Below, piece after piece: positions 25,077 through 33,439 of a stretch of DNA of 64,000 nt. The stretch lies in contig CAYLLN010000009.1 in the NCBI GenBank assembly GCA_964384375.1, forward strand, positions 60,541-124,540, read 5' to 3'. Both the position numbers and the translations under genes were made by a program. The notes under the pieces were generated by a model. That model was not told where the DNA came from and did no database searches. It was given only the letters and a program-made list of their open reading frames with translations. Origin of the DNA: CAYLLN01 sp964384375 (GTDB lineage: Bacteria > Planctomycetota > Planctomycetia > Pirellulales > Pirellulaceae). Position 1 is the stretch's first letter, and each line of letters starts with the position of its first letter.

Positions 25077-25191
25077 GTGTCTTTAGCGACCATTGTAGTC
25101 CACCGCGCGCCAGTTGTCAGTTGTTCGTGGTCAGTTGGAGCTTTGCAAAATCGTCTCCCGACTAGCCACTAACCACTGGCCACCGACCAGA

Positions 25192-26196
25192 CTACTTCCC
25201 CCACGACTCTTTCCACACACATCCAGCCCACGACCAGCCGACGCCGAAGCCGACGAGGAGATTTCGCATGCCGCGAGTCAGCCGCCCTTCGCGGCGGAGA
25301 TGGTCGATCAGGATCGGGATCGTCGAGGAGACCGTGTTGCCGCAATGTTCGAGGACGATCGGCATTCGCTCGGGAGCGAGCTCCATCCGCTCGCGCAACT
25401 GGTCGAGCATTTTGAGGGTCGCCTGATGCAACAGGAACAGGTCGATGTCGGCCGGCTTCAGATTCGCCGCCGCGAGGATGTTGCCAACGAGTTGCGGCAC
25501 CGCGACGACGGTGAAGTTGATCAGGCTCGGGCCGTCCATGTAGAGCTCGCTGTCCCACCGCTGCCGGTGGCGCGGGCGAATGGCGTGCTCCGGCGATCGC
25601 AGGCCGCGCTTCGTGCAGAGGAGCGTATCGGCGCCGGTGCCGTCGGTGCCGAACTGAAAGGCTTCGAGCGTTGGCTCCGGGGTGGCTTCGATGAGTGTGG
25701 CTGCCGCGCCGTCGCCAAAGATCGTCCGCAGGCTCCGGTCGGCCTTGTCGATGTACTTGCTGTAGGTCTCGGCGGTAAGCAACAGCACGCGTTTCGCCGA
25801 GCCGCCGCGGATCAGCCCGTCGGCCAGCGACAGGCCATAGACGAATCCCGAGCAGCCCAGGTTAAAATCGAGTGCGCCGACATTGGTTCGCAAGCCCAGC
25901 CGGCTTTGCAGGAGGCACGCGGTGGTCGGCAGCGGGTAGTCGGGCGTTTGCGTGCAGAGCAGGAGGAAGTCGATCGATCGCGGATCGACGTCGTGCTCGG
26001 CAAAGAGCCGCTGGGCCGCCTTCGCCGCGAGGTCGGACGAGCATTCGTCCGGCGCGGCGATGTGCCGCTGGCCGATGCCGGTCTTCTCGTAGATGAGGTC
26101 CATGTCCCAGCCGGGAAACTCCGCCTTGAGCTGGGCGTTGGTTTCCACTCGCTCGGGAAGATAGACCGCGATCGGCCCCACCGCTGCGTAATTCAC
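25192..26196 (-). CDS. Beta-ketoacyl-ACP synthase III-like protein (FabH family)
   Basis: 334 residues. Thiolase-fold condensing enzyme with the FabH triad: Cys115 in N-L-G-C-S-G-F, His257 in F-L-L-H-Q-A and Asn287 in H-C-G-N-T-V-S. FabH starts fatty acid synthesis by condensing acyl-CoA with malonyl-ACP; homologues also work in polyketide, head-to-head hydrocarbon and quinolone pathways. It stands alone, away from fab genes, so it may be a specialised paralogue rather than the housekeeping FabH. Confidence 0.87.
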   Translation of the reverse strand: MNYAAVGPIAVYLPERVETNAQLKAEFPGWDMDLIYEKTGIGQRHIAAPDECSSDLAAKAAQRLFAEHDVDPRSIDFLLLCTQTPDYPLPTTACLLQSRLGLRTNVGALDFNLGCSGFVYGLSLADGLIRGGSAKRVLLLTAETYSKYIDKADRSLRTIFGDGAAATLIEATPEPTLEAFQFGTDGTGADTLLCTKRGLRSPEHAIRPRHRQRWDSELYMDGPSLINFTVVAVPQLVGNILAAANLKPADIDLFLLHQATLKMLDQLRERMELAPERMPIVLEHCGNTVSSTIPILIDHLRREGRLTRGMRNLLVGFGVGWSWAGCVWKESWGK

Positions 26197-26435
26197 GTTG
26201 ACGGGCAGCCTTTCCCAAACGGGAGAGCGATGGCTCGGCTCGCCGGAAGAAACATCCGGCCGCGGAAGCCGAGAGGTAAACCGTCAACCATACCGGCGGC
26301 TGTGGGGGTGGTCAATTGGCCGCAAATGGTCGCTGAAAGCAAGACCGCGAAGGTAGCCGAATTCGCCAGAATTCGGGCGTGTTCCACCGCCACTTGCCTG
26401 AGCTTTGGCAGCTCAGCTACCAGATGTGCGACAAC

Positions 26436-27359
26436 TTACGCCACAATCTCCGCCAGCGGCGGCTGCGGCATTTCCTCGGTCGGCGTGCTCGCGCGGGCTG
26501 CTTGCACTCCCTTGCCGTCGTGCATATAGACCGCGTTTCGCCCGGCGGCTTTGGCCGAGAACAGGGCCGCCTCGGCCCGGCCGGTGATCGTCTTCGCGTC
26601 GTCGCCGGCAAAGACGGTTGTCACACCGACGCTCACGGTCACGTGGATCATCTCGGGAATCGCCCTGCGGATACGTTCGGCAAAGATCGACGCCGCCAAA
26701 AGGTCCGTCCCCGGCAAGAGGACGGCGAATTCCTCGCCACCGAGCCGGCCGACCACGTCCGTCTCGCGGACATTGTGATCGAGCAGCCACGCCAGCCGCT
26801 GCAGGACGTGATCGCCGTGCAGCCGGCCGTGGTTGTTGTTGAGTTGCTGGAAATGGTCGATGTCGAACATCGCCAGCGAGAAGACGGAGCCGAACTCGGC
26901 TCGCATCGTGAGCATGTCGGCGAGCGACGTATCGAACACCTGCCGATTGCTCACGCCGGTGAGGCTGTCGGTCTGGACGGCCGCAAACGACGAAAGTTGC
27001 CCCGCCTGCTGCCGAATCCCTTCATACGCCCGGGCCATTTGCCCGGCCAGTTCCTGCGTCGGCCGCAACAGATGCTCCGCTTCCTCGGCGACGGCAAGCC
27101 AGTTAGCCGGGCCGGACTCGCGGCTCATCACCCCCACCTGCCGCTTGAACTTCGACAGGCTCCCTTCATGCGCGGCCAAGTCGCGGCGAATTCGCTGGGC
27201 GATCATTTCCAGATCGCGGATGATCGCCCGGGCTCGCTTCAGCTCGGGATGAGCCGGCTCGCTGGGCGGCTGCTGCGTTCCCCAGCGTCCGGCGAGGTAG
27301 CCGAGCAGCGCGACGGCCGCGAGGGCCACGGTGGGCAAGCCCAAAGTCCAGAAGTCCAT
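26436..27359 (-). CDS. Membrane-anchored diguanylate cyclase (GGDEF)
   Basis: 307 residues. One N-terminal membrane helix (about residues 6-24), a helical signalling segment (about 38-125), then a GGDEF domain from about 130. The active-site motif is G-G-E-E-F and the product-inhibition site R-E-T-D lies five residues upstream, matching RxxD spacing. D-S-L-T-G-V-S-N-R marks the domain entry. It should synthesise cyclic-di-GMP under feedback control. No sensory domain is recognisable beyond the helix and coil. A 48-residue peptide gene lies 102 bases upstream on the same strand. Confidence 0.88.
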   Translation of the reverse strand: MDFWTLGLPTVALAAVALLGYLAGRWGTQQPPSEPAHPELKRARAIIRDLEMIAQRIRRDLAAHEGSLSKFKRQVGVMSRESGPANWLAVAEEAEHLLRPTQELAGQMARAYEGIRQQAGQLSSFAAVQTDSLTGVSNRQVFDTSLADMLTMRAEFGSVFSLAMFDIDHFQQLNNNHGRLHGDHVLQRLAWLLDHNVRETDVVGRLGGEEFAVLLPGTDLLAASIFAERIRRAIPEMIHVTVSVGVTTVFAGDDAKTITGRAEAALFSAKAAGRNAVYMHDGKGVQAARASTPTEEMPQPPLAEIVA

Positions 27360-27461
27360 GGCAAATTGTCCGAGCGACGGTTCATCAGCAGCGGCTGGGC
27401 GGGCCGCCTACATTCTTCGCGAACCTCGCCGGCCGCGAAGGCATCCTTCCTGTTGGTTCGA

Positions 27462-27608
27462 CTAGTAGTTGTTCCGCGACCCGAAGCCGCGCATGCACGC
27501 CAGTCCGAGGAGCAGCACGACCACCGACAGCAGCACCCAGTGCTGCCGCTCCAGGTTGCCGGCATAGCGCGTGAGCTGGTCCAAGTAACGATAGAAAACA
27601 TCAACCAT
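27462..27608 (-). CDS. 48-residue single-helix membrane peptide
   Basis: A short reading frame from ATG (27608) to TAG (27462). Residues 1-24 are polar and aromatic (V-D-V-F-Y-R-Y-L-D-Q-L-T-R-Y), residues 25-38 form one strongly hydrophobic helix (W-V-L-L-S-V-V-V-L-L-L-G-L-A), and the end is C-M-R-G-F-G-S-R-N-N-Y. The layout (amphipathic start, one helix, basic aromatic tail) is not what random antisense produces. It lies just upstream of the diguanylate cyclase gene on the same strand. Function unknown; it could be a membrane peptide of a planctomycete-specific type. Confidence 0.6.
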   Translation of the reverse strand: MVDVFYRYLDQLTRYAGNLERQHWVLLSVVVLLLGLACMRGFGSRNNY

Positions 27609-27901
27609 CGCAGCACCGTGGCATTCGCGAATGGAGGCGGCACAATCCGCCCCTCACGCAAACCTAGCTCACAACGGAGCTTGCGGCGGATTGGCAAAGT
27701 CCCTGCCCCTACAATCGGCAAGATTGGAACGTGGTAGAAAGTGACAGACCTGGGATGGCTGTGGTCGGCGCAGCCGCCCACGGCAGATTTGGCGCTGGCA
27801 AGCCGTGGTTCGCTCCGCCGACCAAAACCACTCGACGTCGAACTGCTGAACCGCCGCCCTTGCGAGCCGGCGTCCGCGCGATACAATTCACAGTTCCCGT
27901 A

Positions 27902-27976
<75 letters not shown>

Positions 27977-28072
27977 CTTGACGTAAGTCTCGCAAAGTAT
28001 TGCGGTTAGATTGCCTCCCCGCGTGGTCTTTCTGTGGGCACGGGATGGTGGGCAAATCGGTACTTATCGCGC

Positions 28073-29353
28073 TCATCTGCCGATGCAGTAGAGCGACTTC
28101 TTCCCGCGAATGAAAATCTGCCCGTCGCTCGTGGCAGGAGAAGCGAGCGTTTCATCGTCGAGCTGATTCTCGACGAGCTTGTCGAAGCGAGTCTTGGCGG
28201 AGACGACGGTCGAGAGTCCTTCCGTGTTCAGGAAGAAGACACGCCCCTCGGAGGCAATCGGCGACGCTTTGTACTTCCCTTTGAGCCGTTCTTTCCATTG
28301 CAGGTTGCCGCTCGCGCGATCGAAGCAGCGGGCGACGCCATCGTCAGACACGGTGAAAACGAGATCGGCCCAGACGACGGGGCTGCACGTGTCGGGCGTT
28401 CCTTCGTTGTGGCTCCACTGGATGCTGCGATGGTTCAGTTCGCCGCTGCCGGGCTTCACCGCGAGGAGCGGCCCGCGCATGCCACGAGTGGTGTAGATCG
28501 TTCCTTGCGCGACAGTCGGGCCGGTAACGGTGCGTCCGCCGACAAGGCCAGGCAGAAACCACAGCTGCCGACCGCTATCGGGGTCGTAGGCGTCGAGCTG
28601 ATTGCCTCCCATGACAATGAGCTGCATTTCGGGGCCGAGCTTCGCGAGCAGCGGCGTCGTGTATGAGTCGCACTCCTCGGCTTTGGCGGCGGTCATCCGT
28701 GGCACCTTCCAACGGACGTCGCCCGTGCGAACATCGTGAGCGATCAGGTAGCTTTCGACCGGTTTCTCCCGCAGATCGGCGAGCGAATCCTGCATGCAAA
28801 CGGAGATAACCGTTTCGCCGTGGAGCACGGGGCTGTTGGCATGCCCCCACCAGATGCTGTACGCCCCGTACTCGTCTTGTAGATTTTTCTTCCAAAGCTG
28901 TTTGCCGTCGAAGTCGTACACCGCCAAGTCGCCGTTGCCGAAATGGCAAGCGACGTAGCGGCCGTCGGTCACCGGCGAGGGGCTCGCAAGGTTCTGCAGG
29001 TTATGAAAGACCTGCGTCGAGCGCTTTGGCCCGCCACGTGCGGCTTCGCCCGTGCCGACCTCCTGCGTCCAGACGACCTTGCCCGTCTTTTTGTCGATCC
29101 GCAGGAGGAGCAGTTTGTTGTCCGAAGTGTGCGACGTGACGAAGACGGCATCGCCCCAGATCGCTGGTGTGCTCGTCCCCCACTCCGGCAGCGGTGTCTT
29201 CCAGACGACCGCGCGGTTCTCGTTCCAAATGATCGGCAGTTGCTTCTCGGCGCTGACGCCAGTCCCCTCCGTCCCGCGCCACTGCGGCCAGTCGGCGGCG
29301 ACAGCAAGGGACGAGAGTGATGCGAGGGCGATGGTGAGGAGCGTGCGGCGCAT
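28073..29353 (-). CDS. Exported PQQ-like beta-propeller protein
   Basis: 426 residues with a Sec signal (R-R-T-L-L-T-I-A-L-A-S-L) cleaved near V-A-A-D. The mature part opens D-W-P-Q-W-R-G and shows PQQ-type blades (D-K-K-T-G-K-V-V-W, D-P-D-S-G-R-Q-L-W, D-R-A-S-G-N-L-Q-W). The start at 29353 gives a cleaner signal peptide than an in-frame upstream codon. It shares architecture with the protein at 20564-21835 but uses a Sec-type rather than TAT-type signal. Periplasmic location is inferred; enzymatic activity is not established. Confidence 0.85.
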   Translation of the reverse strand: MRRTLLTIALASLSSLAVAADWPQWRGTEGTGVSAEKQLPIIWNENRAVVWKTPLPEWGTSTPAIWGDAVFVTSHTSDNKLLLLRIDKKTGKVVWTQEVGTGEAARGGPKRSTQVFHNLQNLASPSPVTDGRYVACHFGNGDLAVYDFDGKQLWKKNLQDEYGAYSIWWGHANSPVLHGETVISVCMQDSLADLREKPVESYLIAHDVRTGDVRWKVPRMTAAKAEECDSYTTPLLAKLGPEMQLIVMGGNQLDAYDPDSGRQLWFLPGLVGGRTVTGPTVAQGTIYTTRGMRGPLLAVKPGSGELNHRSIQWSHNEGTPDTCSPVVWADLVFTVSDDGVARCFDRASGNLQWKERLKGKYKASPIASEGRVFFLNTEGLSTVVSAKTRFDKLVENQLDDETLASPATSDGQIFIRGKKSLYCIGR

Positions 29354-29388
29354 GGTCGATTCAAATGGAGAACGGTTGGCCAAAGGCA

Positions 29389-29511
29389 GATCACGAAAAC
29401 ACGAAGGCGGGAAGGCACGAAAGGGATACAGATTTTAATCTAGCCAAATGCCCTTCGGTCGCAAACTTTTGCTTGCCCTTCGTGCTTTCGTACCTTCGTG
29501 TTTTCGTGATC
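29389..29511. repeat. Long imperfect inverted repeat (CACGAAAACACGAAGG type)
   Basis: Left arm 29389-29425 and right arm 29476-29511 are imperfect reverse complements of about 36 bases, separated by 50 bases. Each arm is made of repeated C-A-C-G-A-A-A/G words. The element lies between the end of epmB and the start of the downstream propeller gene on the minus strand. It may be a mobile palindrome that also forms an RNA hairpin. Confidence 0.65.
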
Positions 29512-29532
29512 GTCCGGTCCATCGACTCCGCG

Positions 29533-30579
29533 CTACGCCAACACTCGCTTTCCGCTCTCTCCCGCCACCTCCTGCACGTGCCTCGGCACGGCATAGCCCG
29601 GCAGAGAGGCGCGCATCTGCTCGATGAGGGCCATACCGTGACTGACAGGCACTTCAAAGTGCGCCGCGCCCCGGACGCGGTCGAGCTGATGCAGGTAGTA
29701 CGGCATCACGCGCAGGTCGATGAGCCGGCGCGACAGGGCGATGAGCGCCTCGGCCGAGTCGTTCACACCCGCGAGCAGCACCGATTGGTTGAGGATGGGA
29801 ATGCCCGCATCGATGAGTTTGGACAAGGCTGCTGCCGTCGATTCGTCGATTTCGTTCACGTGGTTGGCATGGACGACCATGATAGGCGTAAGGCGCGTGC
29901 CGCGGAGCGAGCTGAGTAGTTCATCGGTCACGCGACTGGGAATGACAATCGGTAGCCGCGTGTGAATCCGCAGGCGACGGACGTGCGGAATTGCAGCCAG
30001 CCGGTGAGCAAGATCAGCCAAGTGCGAATCGACCAGCGTCAACGGATCGCCGCCGGAGAGGAGCACTTCGTCGATACTGGAATCAGCGGCAATCCGCTCA
30101 ATCGCTGGCTGCCAGTCCTCCGGCGAGCGAGGCCCTTCCGAGTACGGGAAGTGCCGGCGGAAGCAGTACCGACAATGGACCGCGCAGGCCCCGGTGGTTA
30201 TGAGCAGTGCCCGGCCATGGTATTTCTGCAGCAGACCTGGGCTAAGCTTCGCCTCGCCATCGCCCACAGGATCCGCCGTAAATCCTTGTCGCTCTTCGAG
30301 TTCCGCGCCAAGCGGCAGCACCTGCATGAGGAGCGGATCGGTCGGGTCGCTTGGCTTCATCCGACTGATGTAAGGCCAAGGAGCGAAGAGCGGAAAGCCT
30401 GCCGACGCCTGCCGGGCTGGCTCGATCAGCTCTGCCGGAAGGTCAAGGGCCGCAATGAGTTGTGACGCCTCGCGCACGGCCAGCCGCAGCTCGTCACGCC
30501 ATGTCCGCTCGCCATTCTGGCGCGACGAGGCGACTCTAGTGGCGCGGACAGGTTTGCTATCAGCCGCTACAATTTGCAT
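29533..30579 (-). CDS. epmB: EF-P beta-lysylation enzyme EpmB (lysine 2,3-aminomutase-like)
   Basis: 348-residue radical SAM/PLP enzyme converting lysine to (R)-beta-lysine for attachment to elongation factor P. The radical SAM cysteines are Cys132, Cys136 and Cys139 (A-C-A-V-H-C-R-Y-C-F-R-R). The E-V-L-L-S-G-G-D-P-L segment and the terminal L-H-Q-L-D motif match the aminomutase family. The start at 30579 is preferred to a longer frame that runs across the efp promoter. It is divergent from efp with 50 bases between start codons. epmA lies two genes away, completing the pathway. Confidence 0.92.
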   Translation of the reverse strand: MQIVAADSKPVRATRVASSRQNGERTWRDELRLAVREASQLIAALDLPAELIEPARQASAGFPLFAPWPYISRMKPSDPTDPLLMQVLPLGAELEERQGFTADPVGDGEAKLSPGLLQKYHGRALLITTGACAVHCRYCFRRHFPYSEGPRSPEDWQPAIERIAADSSIDEVLLSGGDPLTLVDSHLADLAHRLAAIPHVRRLRIHTRLPIVIPSRVTDELLSSLRGTRLTPIMVVHANHVNEIDESTAAALSKLIDAGIPILNQSVLLAGVNDSAEALIALSRRLIDLRVMPYYLHQLDRVRGAAHFEVPVSHGMALIEQMRASLPGYAVPRHVQEVAGESGKRVLA

Positions 30580-30629
30580 GTAACCAGAATAACCACCATC
30601 ACTTACATAGATAAATAGGGGCGACTCCA

Positions 30630-31199
30630 GTGGCAACGTATCGGACGGGCGACTTCCGCAAGGGATTGAAGGTGCAGATCGACGGCGAGCCGTACCTGAT
30701 GTCGGAAATGAACTTCCGCAAGCCAGGCAAAGGGAACGCGATCTACGAGTGCACGCTGAAAAACCTGATTCGCGGCACCACGCTCAAGAAGGTCTATCGC
30801 GGCGGTGACGAGCTGGAATCGGCCGACGTCGAGGAAGTCCCCTGCCAGTACCTCTACAAGCAGATGGACACGTTCGTCTTCATGAACCAGAAGACCTACG
30901 ACCAGTACGAGCTATCGAAAGATCAGGTCGATGACGCCTGGCAGTATCTGAAGGAAGGGCTGCCGGTTTCGGTGCTGCTATTCAATAGCCTGCCGATCAG
31001 CATGACCCCCCCGCCACACGTCGAGCTAAAGGTCGAATACTGCGAGCCGGGCGCCCGCGGCGACACGGCGACAAACGTGACCAAGCCGGTGAAGGTGGAA
31101 ACGGGGGCCGAAATCCTCGCGCCGCTGTTCATCAACGAAGGGAACGTGATCAAGGTCGATACGCGGACGGGCGAGTACATCGAGCGGGTTTCGACGTAA
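30630..31199 (+). CDS. efp: Elongation factor P
   Basis: 189-residue three-domain translation factor that rescues ribosomes stalled on polyproline. It starts with GTG. The modification loop is K-P-G-K-G-N-A with Lys34 at the tip, the same position beta-lysylated in E. coli. The C-terminal OB domain carries the conserved V-D-T-R-T-G-E-Y-I-E-R-V. The presence of epmB (divergent) and epmA (nine bases downstream) makes beta-lysylation of Lys34 the expected modification. Confidence 0.96.
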   Translation: MATYRTGDFRKGLKVQIDGEPYLMSEMNFRKPGKGNAIYECTLKNLIRGTTLKKVYRGGDELESADVEEVPCQYLYKQMDTFVFMNQKTYDQYELSKDQVDDAWQYLKEGLPVSVLLFNSLPISMTPPPHVELKVEYCEPGARGDTATNVTKPVKVETGAEILAPLFINEGNVIKVDTRTGEYIERVST

Positions 31200-31207
31200 T
31201 CGCAGCC

Positions 31208-32161
31208 ATGTCCGACTTTCTCCCCTCCGCGACGCTCGACATGCTGCGTCGCCGGGCGGAACTCTTGCGGCAGGTGCGGCACTTCCTCGATAGCCGCGGC
31301 TTTCTGGAAGTCGAAACGCCGATCCTCTCGCACGATACGGTGATCGACCGGCATCTCGACCCTATTCCCGTGACGCTGTTTTCTGAACCACGTCAGCCGG
31401 AGCGCGGAAGCAAGCTGTGGTTGCAGACTTCGCCTGAATTCTGCATGAAACGACTGCTGGCGGCCGGTGCGACGGCGATTTACCAAATCACGAAGGCCTT
31501 TCGTGGTGGTCCTGAATTCGGATCGGAGCACAATCCCGAATTCACGATGGTCGAGTGGTACCGTGTCGGCGACGACTATTCTGCCGGGATGCAATTGCTA
31601 TCCGACCTGGCCGAGTCCGCCATCGGGGCAGGCCGTGCAGAGCGAGTGACCTACAGGGAGGCGTTTCAGCGACAGGTGGGCTTTGACCCGCTTCTGCCAG
31701 GCGCGACCTTGCCCCTTCCGATGGGAATGGAACCGGATGCGGACCGCGACTTAATCCTGGATGATTGGCTTAGCTCTCTCGTCGCCCCTTACCTCGGGCT
31801 CGACCGGCCCGTGATCCTTCACGACTATCCCGCCAGCCAATCGGCCCTGGCCCGAGTTCGCCCCGGCAATCCACCTGTCGCTGAAAGGTTTGAACTGTAC
31901 TATCGCGGCATCGAACTCGCGAACGGCTACCACGAGCTGCTCGACCCGGCTGTGCTGCGCCAGCGCAACCGCAAAAATAACACCGAACGCTTCGCCGATG
32001 ACAAATATCTGCTGCCTGAAGAGAGCCGCCTGCTCGCGGCGATGGAGCACGGCCTCCCCGCCTGCTCCGGCTGTGCCCTGGGCTTCGATCGTCTGGTGAT
32101 GGTCGCGACCGGCGCAAAAACGATTCAGGAGGTGATGGCGTTTCCGATCGACCGGGCTTAG
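31208..32161 (+). CDS. epmA: EF-P lysine lysyltransferase EpmA
   Basis: 317-residue paralogue of the class II lysyl-tRNA synthetase catalytic domain, lacking the N-terminal tRNA anticodon-binding domain. It ligates (R)-beta-lysine to Lys34 of EF-P. Motif 2 is F-R-G-G-P-E-F-G-S-E-H-N-P-E-F, and motif 3 is G-C-A-L-G-F-D-R-L-V-M. The length fits EpmA/PoxA rather than full LysS (about 500). It starts eight bases after efp, so it is probably translated from the same transcript. Confidence 0.93.
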   Translation: MSDFLPSATLDMLRRRAELLRQVRHFLDSRGFLEVETPILSHDTVIDRHLDPIPVTLFSEPRQPERGSKLWLQTSPEFCMKRLLAAGATAIYQITKAFRGGPEFGSEHNPEFTMVEWYRVGDDYSAGMQLLSDLAESAIGAGRAERVTYREAFQRQVGFDPLLPGATLPLPMGMEPDADRDLILDDWLSSLVAPYLGLDRPVILHDYPASQSALARVRPGNPPVAERFELYYRGIELANGYHELLDPAVLRQRNRKNNTERFADDKYLLPEESRLLAAMEHGLPACSGCALGFDRLVMVATGAKTIQEVMAFPIDRA

Positions 32162-32225
32162 CGGAAAAGACGCTCTGTGGGGAAAAGCGATACGCCCTTC
32201 TCCCCCGCAAGCAGCGAGAAGAAGT

Positions 32226-32444
32226 CTATTCCGGCCTGTTGCGACGACTGAAAGGCTCTCCCCAGGGTGGATACAACTCGCTGAAACGTGGATAGCGACC
32301 GGTCAATTCCATCGTCAGTTGGGCGATTCTCTGGAATCGCTCCTCACTCTCCGATGCCAATCGGCTGCGATCAATCCACCATCCAAGGGCCAGCCCGACG
32401 GCTGTCGTTGCCAGAAGGACTTCGCGAATCGTGAATCGAGTCAT
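32226..32444 (-). CDS. Small single-helix membrane protein
   Basis: 72 residues. R-F-T-I-R-E-V-L-L-A-T-T-A-V-G-L-A-L-G-W-W is the start of a type of short planctomycete membrane protein with one helix (about residues 8-24), followed by a charged, probably coiled segment (S-E-S-E-E-R-F-Q-R-I) and a short polar tail. It converges with epmA. Function unknown. Confidence 0.6.
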   Translation of the reverse strand: MTRFTIREVLLATTAVGLALGWWIDRSRLASESEERFQRIAQLTMELTGRYPRFSELYPPWGEPFSRRNRPE

Positions 32445-32623
32445 AGGTCACCGCGTACCATAACTACTCGTTTGGTCTTCTCGAAGGACATTGTAGCCGG
32501 CGCGATCGCTACACTACCAATTCGATTACTTGCTTTCCCGCCTGCGCTGTGGCATATTTCCGTTCTCATCGAATCTTCACACGCACATTCCCTTAGCGGC
32601 CTTCGATTGGACGGGTGACGGCG

Positions 32624-33364
32624 ATGCAAGTTTGGCCGGCCATTGACCTGCGCGGCGGCAAGTGCGTCCGGCTCCGGCAAGGCGATTATCAGCGGGAAAC
32701 GGTCTATGGCGACGACCCGGCGGCAATGGCCCGCCAGTGGGTCGGTCAGGGTGCGAGCTGCCTGCACCTCGTGGATCTCGACGGCGCTCGCGACGGCATT
32801 TCGGTCAATTTCCCGCTCGTGCAAGCGATCGTCACCGCCGTCGATGTACCGTGCGAACTCGGCGGCGGCATCCGGGACGAAGCGACGATCGAGCGTTACC
32901 TGAACCTCGGCCTCGCCCGCCTTGTGGTCGGCACGCGGGCTTTGAAAGAGCCCGCGTGGTTCCGCCAAATGTGCCAGCGTTTTCCGCGGCAGTTGGCGCT
33001 CGGCATCGACGCCAAGGGGGGCCTGGTCGCCACCGACGGCTGGCTCGAAACGAGCAACACCAGCGCCATCGAACTGGCCCGCCAATTCGCTGCCGAGCAG
33101 CTTGCGGCCATCGTCTATACCGACATCTCCCGCGACGGCATGCTGCAAGGACCCAACCTGACAGCCATGGCCGAGATGAAGAATGCCGTCGAGCTACCGG
33201 TGATCGCCTCAGGCGGCGTCACCAATGCCAGCGACGTGCGCGAACTGGCCAAGATCGGCCTGGCCGGCTGCATCATCGGCCGCGCCCTGTACGAAGGAAC
33301 GCTCACGCTGCCTGACGCCCTGGCCGCGGCGGAACCGCCGGAGCAAGCACCCAGTGATCAATGA
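32624..33364 (+). CDS. hisA: Phosphoribosylformimino-AICAR-P isomerase HisA
   Basis: 246-residue (beta/alpha)8 barrel catalysing the Amadori rearrangement in histidine biosynthesis. Catalytic aspartates are Asp8 (P-A-I-D-L) and Asp129 (G-I-D-A-K-G-G). Phosphate-binding motifs G-G-G-I-R and A-S-G-G-V-T are both present. Asp127-type spacing and the I-S-R-D-G-M motif separate HisA from HisF. The ATG at 32624 gives M-Q-V-W-P-A-I-D-L. No other his gene is adjacent, so histidine genes are dispersed. A GTG nine bases upstream is an alternative start. Confidence 0.94.
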   Translation: MQVWPAIDLRGGKCVRLRQGDYQRETVYGDDPAAMARQWVGQGASCLHLVDLDGARDGISVNFPLVQAIVTAVDVPCELGGGIRDEATIERYLNLGLARLVVGTRALKEPAWFRQMCQRFPRQLALGIDAKGGLVATDGWLETSNTSAIELARQFAAEQLAAIVYTDISRDGMLQGPNLTAMAEMKNAVELPVIASGGVTNASDVRELAKIGLAGCIIGRALYEGTLTLPDALAAAEPPEQAPSDQ

Positions 33365-33439
33365 CAAGTGACGATTGACTGCCTCCTTGGACAGGATTGT
33401 CACTTCACAATTCCCTCTCCAACGAACGAAGGTATCGGC

